Assembly: GCA_016301965.1 (NCBI GenBank)
Contig: JAEDOO010000022.1
Location: 1-19,854, forward strand
Length of the DNA stretch: 19,854 nucleotides
Direction of reading: 5' to 3'
Source: Lachnospiraceae bacterium
GTDB lineage: Bacteria > Bacillota > Clostridia > Lachnospirales > Lachnospiraceae
The position numbers and the translations under genes were made by a program. Positions within the stretch are counted from its first letter, which is position 1. Every line of letters begins with the position of its first letter. Below the pieces are notes generated by a model, which worked only from the letters and a program-made list of their open reading frames with translations, was not told the origin of the DNA and did no database searches. Positions 14,040 to 19,854 of this stretch are shown here, piece after piece.

Positions 14040-16712
14040 ATGAAAAAGAAACAGGTTCAGGCACTTCTGGCCGGAATGGCCCTCACACTCTCCGTTTCTC
14101 TGCCGGTAACTACCGTATGGGCCGCCGTACCGGAGAAAGATCAGACTGTATACGTAAATGCCGATGAAAAGGGAAATACCGATAACATTATCGTGAGCAA
14201 CTGGCTAAAAAACGTTTCCGGAGACTCCTCACTGACAGATACCACATCCCTTAAGGATATCCAGAACGTTAAAGGTGACGAAACCTTCACCCAGAACAAT
14301 GACGGCACTATCACTTGGGCTGCCGACGGAAATGATATTTACTATCAGGGAACCACAGATGCTAAACTCCCGATTTCCGTAAAGCTTACCTACTATCTGG
14401 ACGGAAAAGAGATCTCCCCCACAGAGCTGGCCGGAAAGAGCGGTAAAGTAAAAATTCGTATCGACTATGAAAATCATTCTCAACAGACTATGACTGTCAA
14501 TGGAAAACAGGAGTCGATCCATACCCCCTTCCTCATGGTCACAGGCATGATTCTTCCCACCGATACTTTCTCCAATGTGGAAGTGACCAACGGAAAAGTA
14601 ATCTCCGAAGGTAAAAATCAGATGGTTATGGGCGTAGGTCTCCCCGGTCTGGCAGACAGCCTTAAACTTTCTGATCTTGAAGATTTCGATGAACTTGAGA
14701 TTCCCGATTATGTGGAAGTCTCAGCAGATGTACAGAATTTTTCCCTGGCTCTTACCGCTACCATAGCTACTACCGGTACTCTGAGTGATCTTGGTCTGGA
14801 TGATATTCACTCTTTGGATGATCTGCAGGACAGCATTAATGAATTGACAGACGCCTCTGCTCTGCTGGTAGACGGAAGCTCTAAGCTTCAGGAAGGGATG
14901 GAAACATTAGATAACTCTGCTTCTGATTTTGTTGATGGCTTAAACAGTGCCGATGACGGAGCGGGACGGCTCAAAGACGGTATCGATACGATGAACAGTA
15001 AAAAAGGCGACCTTCTGAACGGTGTGGATGCACTTGTCACTGGCATGAAATCCCTGAAAGATGGTTCTGCGACACTGGAATCCGGTGTTAAAAACTATAC
15101 CGCAGGGGCATCCCAGCTGAATGCAGGTATTGATCAGGTAGACCAGGGTGTAAGCCAGCTGAAAAGCGGCATCGATCAGCTGAATAATCAAAAAGAAACT
15201 CTGACCAATGGAGTGTCCGCCCTTGCACAGGGCGCTGCTTCTCTCCAGGAAGGCACCATTTCCCTAAAAGACGGTATTCAATCCTACACAGATGGTACTG
15301 CTTCCTTGCAGGCTGGCCTCCATCAGCTGGACAGCCAGCTAAACAAAAGCCTTGGCAACGCTAAAGATCTGCCGGATGCCATAGATACCCTGACCAAAGG
15401 AGCAAAACAACTGACAGAAGGAGCTTCTTCCCTGCAATCTGGCGCACAGAAAGTCAAAAATAACGCTTCCAGTCTGAAGTCAACTGTCAATGATCTTTCA
15501 GATACATTGCATACTTCAGAAGATCTTGTACAGGGCGCCATAACTGCTGCACAGAAACTAAAAGTCACTGTAGATACAGCGCAGGCGAGCAAAACAGCCA
15601 CAGAACAGGCACAAAGTGCCGTTGCTAAAGAGAATGAACAAGTAAATCAGTATGCCAAAGAACAGATGGCCTCCAAAAAAGCCTCTGTCAAAGCTAAACT
15701 GGAGGCTGCCGGTGTAGACCAGGACGTGATTGCGGATGTACTTAATGATCTGACCTACACTGACGCAAAAGTGCAGACATCTCCTTCCATTACTATTACG
15801 GATGATACAAACAACAATGACACTATAAAGGAGCTTGAAGGCATTAAGCAGCAATTACATGTTGTTTCCTCAAAACTCGACAAACAGGATCTGAGCCAGA
15901 CTACAAAAGAGTTACAAGCCCTGGAAAGTGGTGCTGATCAGACCGTATCCAGTGCCAAAAATCTTCAGGACGGAGCAAAAACACTGGAATCTTCTGCAGC
16001 ACCATTGAAAGACTTTTCAGAGACAGCAAAAACGCTTCAGACAGCTGTGGGACAGCTTAAGGCCGGAGCTGATAACCTCTGTGGTGAAAATAACAGCAAT
16101 GGTCAGAAACTGTGTTCTGCGTCAAATGCACTGTACTCCGGCACAACTTCTCTAAACAACGGTATTACCACTTTGGCCCAGGGTGCTTCCTCTCTCAGCG
16201 AGGGTGTAAGCCAACTGGCAGCAGGAGCTGATCAGCTGAAAACCGGCAGTCAGAACCTTAAAACCGGTGCCAATATACTGATTGCCAACAATAAACAGCT
16301 TACAGATGGTGCTGCTGCACTGTCTAAAGGCTCCGCAGACCTTCTGACTGGCGGTCTTGTCCTGAAATCCGGCGCAGATACACTGGGATCCGGCATTGGA
16401 CAGCTGGCTGACGGTGCTGCTGCACTAAAAGACGGTACCCACAAACTGGCGGATGGTGGTCTGGATCTGAAAGAAGGCACCGGTAAGCTTCTGGATGGTG
16501 CCACCGAACTGGCCGACGGCATGAGAGAATTCGACGAAGAAGGTATCCAGGAACTTTCTGATGTGGTAAACAATGATCTTCAGAATCTGTTAGACCGTCT
16601 GCAGGCAGTTACCGATGCTGACAAATCCTATACCTCCTTTGACGGCTCCAAAAACAGTTCCGGAAGCGTGAAATTCATTATTGAAACAGCAGGAATTGAA
16701 GTCAACGATTGA
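14040..16712 (+). CDS. Secreted YhgE/Pip-like heptad-repeat protein
   Basis: This 890-residue protein begins with a signal peptide (residues 1-28, cleavage near VWA-AVPE). Residues ~30-250 look beta-rich. From about 265 to 490 and again from about 690 to 860 come many seven-residue repeats built on L-x-x-G (LKDGSATLESG, LADGAAALKDG and similar), the signature of YhgE/Pip and EsaA-type extracellular domains. They are separated by a charged, coiled-coil-like stretch (about 500-640). Classical YhgE proteins carry membrane helices at both ends; here I see none after the signal peptide, so it would be secreted or held by its partner. An AGGAGG site lies 7 bp before the ATG. It follows the MMPL gene by 142 bp and is probably its extracytoplasmic partner (inference). 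Confidence 0.85.
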   Translation: MKKKQVQALLAGMALTLSVSLPVTTVWAAVPEKDQTVYVNADEKGNTDNIIVSNWLKNVSGDSSLTDTTSLKDIQNVKGDETFTQNNDGTITWAADGNDIYYQGTTDAKLPISVKLTYYLDGKEISPTELAGKSGKVKIRIDYENHSQQTMTVNGKQESIHTPFLMVTGMILPTDTFSNVEVTNGKVISEGKNQMVMGVGLPGLADSLKLSDLEDFDELEIPDYVEVSADVQNFSLALTATIATTGTLSDLGLDDIHSLDDLQDSINELTDASALLVDGSSKLQEGMETLDNSASDFVDGLNSADDGAGRLKDGIDTMNSKKGDLLNGVDALVTGMKSLKDGSATLESGVKNYTAGASQLNAGIDQVDQGVSQLKSGIDQLNNQKETLTNGVSALAQGAASLQEGTISLKDGIQSYTDGTASLQAGLHQLDSQLNKSLGNAKDLPDAIDTLTKGAKQLTEGASSLQSGAQKVKNNASSLKSTVNDLSDTLHTSEDLVQGAITAAQKLKVTVDTAQASKTATEQAQSAVAKENEQVNQYAKEQMASKKASVKAKLEAAGVDQDVIADVLNDLTYTDAKVQTSPSITITDDTNNNDTIKELEGIKQQLHVVSSKLDKQDLSQTTKELQALESGADQTVSSAKNLQDGAKTLESSAAPLKDFSETAKTLQTAVGQLKAGADNLCGENNSNGQKLCSASNALYSGTTSLNNGITTLAQGASSLSEGVSQLAAGADQLKTGSQNLKTGANILIANNKQLTDGAAALSKGSADLLTGGLVLKSGADTLGSGIGQLADGAAALKDGTHKLADGGLDLKEGTGKLLDGATELADGMREFDEEGIQELSDVVNNDLQNLLDRLQAVTDADKSYTSFDGSKNSSGSVKFIIETAGIEVND

Positions 16713-16725
16713 CCGAAGCCAAAAA

Positions 16726-16781
16726 GCCAAGGGGACAGGTTCCGCGACTCACATGTGAACCGCGGAACCTGTCCCCTTGGC
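16726..16781. repeat. 21-bp-arm GGGGACAGG palindrome between convergent genes
   Basis: Bases 16726-16746 and 16761-16781 are exact reverse complements, with the core GGGGACAGGTTCCGCG. The 14-base centre holds a further palindrome, TCACATGTGA. It lies 13 bp past the YhgE-like stop and 48 bp from the stop of the convergent beta-propeller gene, so it may terminate both. The GGGGAC core is shared with the element at 10001, and elements of this kind recur in Clostridia (recalled, not checked). Confidence 0.85.
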
Positions 16782-16829
16782 TCTCGAACTTTTCGGCGTT
16801 TCGCACAAATGTTTCGCCTCTGCAGCTTG

Positions 16830-18617
16830 TCAGCGGAGTTTAATGCCATAAATTTTATTGGCGCGGATCCCGACCACGGCCATATTTTCATACACTGCAG
16901 GAGAGGATTCAATAACACCGTCACTAAGCTTCAGCGAATAACGTTCTTCTCCGGTCAATCCATTGATCAGAAACATTTTTCCGCTGCTGCTGCAGTACAA
17001 CACATTCCCCTCACCCTTTTCATTATAAACACAGACTGGCGAAGACCAGGCATACTGTTCCTTATGCTCCCACACAATATTTCCCGTTTTCTTGTCCAGG
17101 CAGGACAGCACACCTTTTGAAACACCACCAGTTCTTGAAACAGTACAGTAAATATAGTCTTCCAGCTGATTTTTTCCAAGAGCAATGGTGGACTGCACTC
17201 CACCGGAAACATCTTCCACAGAGTAACATTCATACTCTGTCTGCCATATGATACTTCCATCTTCCGCATCGATCTTGAAGATCGGTACAGATGCAGTGGA
17301 TGTGCTTCTCCATCCCAGATGAAAAGAGGGGCTAATATAAAGGTACAGATGTCCGTCTTCCACGGACAGCACAGGAGAGCCATTGGTATCGTCCAGGGTA
17401 TCCTGTACCCAGACAAGCTGCAGTGTATTCAAATCCAGACACATCAGATTACCTCCATTATCCGCCACAAACAGATAACCGTCATAGGCAGCTGCGCTGT
17501 CTTCCATACCCAGCCAGTATTTCTGTGATGAAGTTCTGGTACCTTTGTACTTCCACTTCACCACATGATCCGGATCTACCGTCAATGTTCCCGTAGCTTT
17601 ATGATACACCGTGTTCAGATGCACCAGATACAGTACACCGCTTTCCCCCGGATAAATCAGAGTATCCGTCTTAGCATCCACAAGTGCTGATGAATCAAAG
17701 AAATAGCATCTTCTGTCTGCAAAAGGCTCATCATTACCAAACGTGTACAAAATACTGCCATCGAGCAGACTGATCACAAAAACTCTGGCATTTCCCTGAC
17801 TGCTGGTATACCCTGCGCCCACATACAAGATCGGATATCCCCGCGGATCCAACGCACCCGCTCCTTTAAATGCATACCCGATATTCAACACATCCCTCGT
17901 TGGCTTGCCTGTTTCCAGTTCCATAAAATAAACACGGCCATCGAGCGAAGCGTAAATCACTTCTGTCAGCGTATTCTGCTCTTTTGCCCAGTCATACATA
18001 TTCATATGCTGTCGAAGCTCTTTATCCCAGGATGTGATCAGCGGCTGACCGGTCCATCCATTTCCGTTCCATACCTTACCGTTGTATGTCATAGTGCCTG
18101 TATTTTGCGTCCAGATGCTTTCCATCACATATTCACTCATATTGGCCAGTCCATAGGCAGGACTGCTGCGGAAATTATTGCCCCGAAAGGTCAGTACACC
18201 ATCTGAACTGGTATATTCCGAACCGGCACCAAAACTTATCGTTTGTTCCGGCTGATAATCTTCTATATTACTAAGCGTCTCTCCATCCACCTGAATGGCT
18301 GTAGACGCAATCAGTTTAGACGGTTCTGTTTCCGTCGTACATTTAGGTGAAAATGTAATGGTCTCACTCTCGGAGAGCTCTTCCGCCTGCAGCATTGCTG
18401 TTTCCTGGGTCAGTTCCTGGCTTATTTCCTGCAGCTTCGGTATCTTCTGTGGACTGTTCTGCAATATAAGGAGTATAACCAACAGCACAAGGATCACAAT
18501 CTCCCCGGCAAACAGAATCCCCCTCATTTTCTTTGACATTTTTTTCTGTGTGGTCTTATTCACTTCTACTATATCTTTGCTGTCAGAAGAGAGCAGCTTT
18601 TTTTCTTTTGTTTTCAT
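16830..18617 (-). CDS. Membrane-anchored PQQ-type beta-propeller protein
   Basis: The 595-residue protein has a basic cytoplasmic tail (1-32), a single membrane helix (about 33-53, FAGEIVILVLLVILLILQ), a linker rich in Glu and Ser, and then from about residue 130 a domain of repeated beta-blades. Blades show the PQQ/WD-like pattern of SPV or SPA openings and closing G-x-I-x-W segments (DGSIIWQTEYEC, TGNIVWEHKEQYAW, TGEERYSLKL). No catalytic residues or PQQ-binding residues can be assigned; most Gram-positive members are non-enzymatic scaffolds or sensors at the outer face of the membrane. AAGGAT lies before the ATG. It is 74 bp downstream of the S66 peptidase gene on the same strand, so the two may share a transcript. 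Its function is unknown. Confidence 0.8.
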   Translation of the reverse strand: MKTKEKKLLSSDSKDIVEVNKTTQKKMSKKMRGILFAGEIVILVLLVILLILQNSPQKIPKLQEISQELTQETAMLQAEELSESETITFSPKCTTETEPSKLIASTAIQVDGETLSNIEDYQPEQTISFGAGSEYTSSDGVLTFRGNNFRSSPAYGLANMSEYVMESIWTQNTGTMTYNGKVWNGNGWTGQPLITSWDKELRQHMNMYDWAKEQNTLTEVIYASLDGRVYFMELETGKPTRDVLNIGYAFKGAGALDPRGYPILYVGAGYTSSQGNARVFVISLLDGSILYTFGNDEPFADRRCYFFDSSALVDAKTDTLIYPGESGVLYLVHLNTVYHKATGTLTVDPDHVVKWKYKGTRTSSQKYWLGMEDSAAAYDGYLFVADNGGNLMCLDLNTLQLVWVQDTLDDTNGSPVLSVEDGHLYLYISPSFHLGWRSTSTASVPIFKIDAEDGSIIWQTEYECYSVEDVSGGVQSTIALGKNQLEDYIYCTVSRTGGVSKGVLSCLDKKTGNIVWEHKEQYAWSSPVCVYNEKGEGNVLYCSSSGKMFLINGLTGEERYSLKLSDGVIESSPAVYENMAVVGIRANKIYGIKLR

Positions 18618-18691
18618 AAAAGTATCCTTATGTTCTCTATATAATGATTTTATATTGTTATCTCACAGACTGACAAATGTCAACCATTTAT

Positions 18692-19618
18692 CTATACGGT
18701 ATTTTTTTCAAATACATAATATCCGCCAATCAAAGCCGCCCTTGCATCGCAGCCATGACCAACATATGCCGTTTTTACAATGGGCATATGGTTTCCTGCC
18801 ACACTCCTAACGAGTGCTGTCATATCCGGGCTTACTCTATTTTCTTCCATCTGTGTAAAAGTTCCCAGCACTATACCATTAATTTTTTCAAAAATCTGCA
18901 GCATTTTCAACTGTGACAGGTACGTCACCATTTGAGGAACACCGCCTCCAAAAGCTTCCAAAAGCAGGATTTTCCCTTCAAACTCCGGCATATAACCAGT
19001 TCCTGCCAGTTTCAAGAAACAGCGAATGTTTCCACCGATTAAAGTCCCTTCCATTCTATCTCCCTGTACAAACAAATAAGGAAAATCAAATAATTCAAAT
19101 GCTTTCTTACTTACAGTGTCACACTTTTTCTTAAAAAAATTGTTAACATAACCAGCAGAAAATGTTTCCCGCCCCCATGTCTGAGCAAAACACTTGAATC
19201 TACGTCTTTGATTCTCTCTGTCATCATAGAGAAGATTTCGAAGTTGATACAGCGTTGAGGGCTGCCCCGTTTTGCTGTAAATTGCATTCAAAATCGTTGT
19301 CAGGTCACTATAGCCAAAGAAGGTTTTGGGGTTGTTCTGCATACAGCCAAAGTCAAGATAGGGAATCACGGCATTCGCCATATCCCCTCCGGAAAGATCA
19401 AATATAGCATCGATTCCGGGATCTCTGTACATATCCATCAATGCTTCCGCTCTTTCCCTCCCTGTTCCAGAAAATCCATTTCCTCGATCATATAGGCAGG
19501 GACTAAGCACCGGTTCTATATTCATTTCCTTAAGCACCATGCACAGCTGTTCCATCTTTTTCTGAAACTCCGGTTTAAGAGGATCGGAGCATGCTGTAAT
19601 ACCAATTTTTCTATACAT
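18692..19618 (-). CDS. S66 family peptidase (LD-carboxypeptidase/MccF-like)
   Basis: S66 serine peptidases trim the terminal D-alanine of peptidoglycan tetrapeptides (LdcA) or cleave microcin C-type nucleotide-peptides (MccF). The 308-residue product has the family blocks in order: LSGGDMANAVIPYLDF, the nucleophile GYSDLT (Ser104), ILLLEAFGGG (Glu221) and VGHGCDARAALIGG (His288). The order and spacing of this Ser-Glu-His triad match the family. I prefer the ATG at 19618, preceded by GGAG; an upstream in-frame TTG at 19657 has no ribosome binding site. A candidate -10 (TATAAT, 19666-19671) is upstream, after the tuf terminator. Choice between cell-wall recycling and detoxification cannot be made from sequence alone. 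Confidence 0.88.
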   Translation of the reverse strand: MYRKIGITACSDPLKPEFQKKMEQLCMVLKEMNIEPVLSPCLYDRGNGFSGTGRERAEALMDMYRDPGIDAIFDLSGGDMANAVIPYLDFGCMQNNPKTFFGYSDLTTILNAIYSKTGQPSTLYQLRNLLYDDRENQRRRFKCFAQTWGRETFSAGYVNNFFKKKCDTVSKKAFELFDFPYLFVQGDRMEGTLIGGNIRCFLKLAGTGYMPEFEGKILLLEAFGGGVPQMVTYLSQLKMLQIFEKINGIVLGTFTQMEENRVSPDMTALVRSVAGNHMPIVKTAYVGHGCDARAALIGGYYVFEKNTV

Positions 19619-19705
19619 AAAAACTCCGCTATATAGTTGAATAAACATCAATGGCAACCTGCTTTATTATACAACATCCCGAAAAAATATACTATTTTTT
19701 ATACA

Positions 19706-19736
19706 GAAAAACCCCGGAAACCTTACGGTTCCGGGG
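19706..19736 (-). terminator. Intrinsic terminator of the tuf transcript
   Basis: On the minus strand CCCCGGAACC pairs with GGTTTCCGGGG (one bulged base) around a 4-base loop, followed by five T. It lies about 65 bp past the EF-Tu stop. A smaller hairpin, TACACC with GGTGTA (19758-19773), lies between. Confidence 0.88.
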
Positions 19737-19802
19737 CAATCTTACGCTTGGACACAATACACCTGTCGGTGTAATTCATATCTTTTTATCTGTAATCGCA
19801 AA

Positions 19803-19854
19803 TTACTCGATGATTGTAGCAACACGGCCTGATCCAACAGTACGTCCACCTTCA
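19803..19854 (-). CDS. tuf: Elongation factor Tu, C-terminal fragment (cut by window edge)
   Basis: The last 16 codons on the minus strand read EGGRTVGSGRVATIIE followed by TAA. This is the highly conserved end of bacterial EF-Tu, which carries aminoacyl-tRNA to the ribosome. The rest of the gene lies beyond the right edge. It marks this end as core chromosome. Confidence 0.93.
   Translation of the reverse strand, partial: EGGRTVGSGRVATIIE

Overview
The window looks like chromosomal DNA from a Gram-positive, low-to-mid GC anaerobe of the Clostridia, most likely Lachnospiraceae (Blautia-like). Supporting signs are strong AAGGAG-type ribosome binding sites, a YtrA-type GntR/ABC operon, a single-aptamer glycine riboswitch in front of a sodium:alanine symporter, and the C-terminus of EF-Tu at the right edge. 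I see no prophage, integrase, transposase or CRISPR array. The taxonomic call is inference from gene types, not from a search.

Layout. 1-3360: an AraC-type regulator (minus) diverges from glgP, glycogen phosphorylase (plus), which ends at a clear terminator. 3408-4988: a cation:dicarboxylate/amino-acid symporter (minus) with an unusual N-terminal domain resembling a degenerate RsbW-type ATPase. 5277-7267: a three-gene operon (YtrA-type GntR repressor, ABC ATPase, ABC-2 permease) driven by a consensus promoter that lies inside a 20-bp-arm palindrome, the probable operator. 7268-8242: about 1 kb without genes, holding two hairpins, a 62-bp tandem repeat of about nine units with a partial 123-bp higher-order period, and an element with perfect 54-bp inverted arms.

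8243-9870: an AGCS-family sodium:alanine/glycine symporter (minus) behind a glycine riboswitch and intrinsic terminator. 10041-11566: a LysR-type and a TetR-type regulator (both minus). 11688-16712: a divergent MMPL/RND exporter and a large secreted YhgE/Pip-like repeat protein, with three near-identical operator-like palindromes 33-34 bp apart over the exporter promoter. 16726-16781: a GGGGACAGG-type palindrome between convergent genes. 16830-19618: a membrane-anchored PQQ-type beta-propeller protein and an S66 (LD-carboxypeptidase/MccF-like) peptidase (both minus). The window ends in a terminator and the last 16 codons of tuf.

How the genes work together. The tetR/MMPL/YhgE-like group reads as a regulated envelope export cassette: TetR represses the exporter, and the secreted coiled repeat protein may be its extracytoplasmic partner. 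The GntR/ABC operon is probably a self-regulated export or stress unit of the ytr type. The riboswitch ties the AGCS transporter to glycine. Of the candidates for an undescribed system, the MMPL/YhgE-like cassette, the ATPase-like domain fused to a symporter, and the gene-free repeat region are the most interesting.
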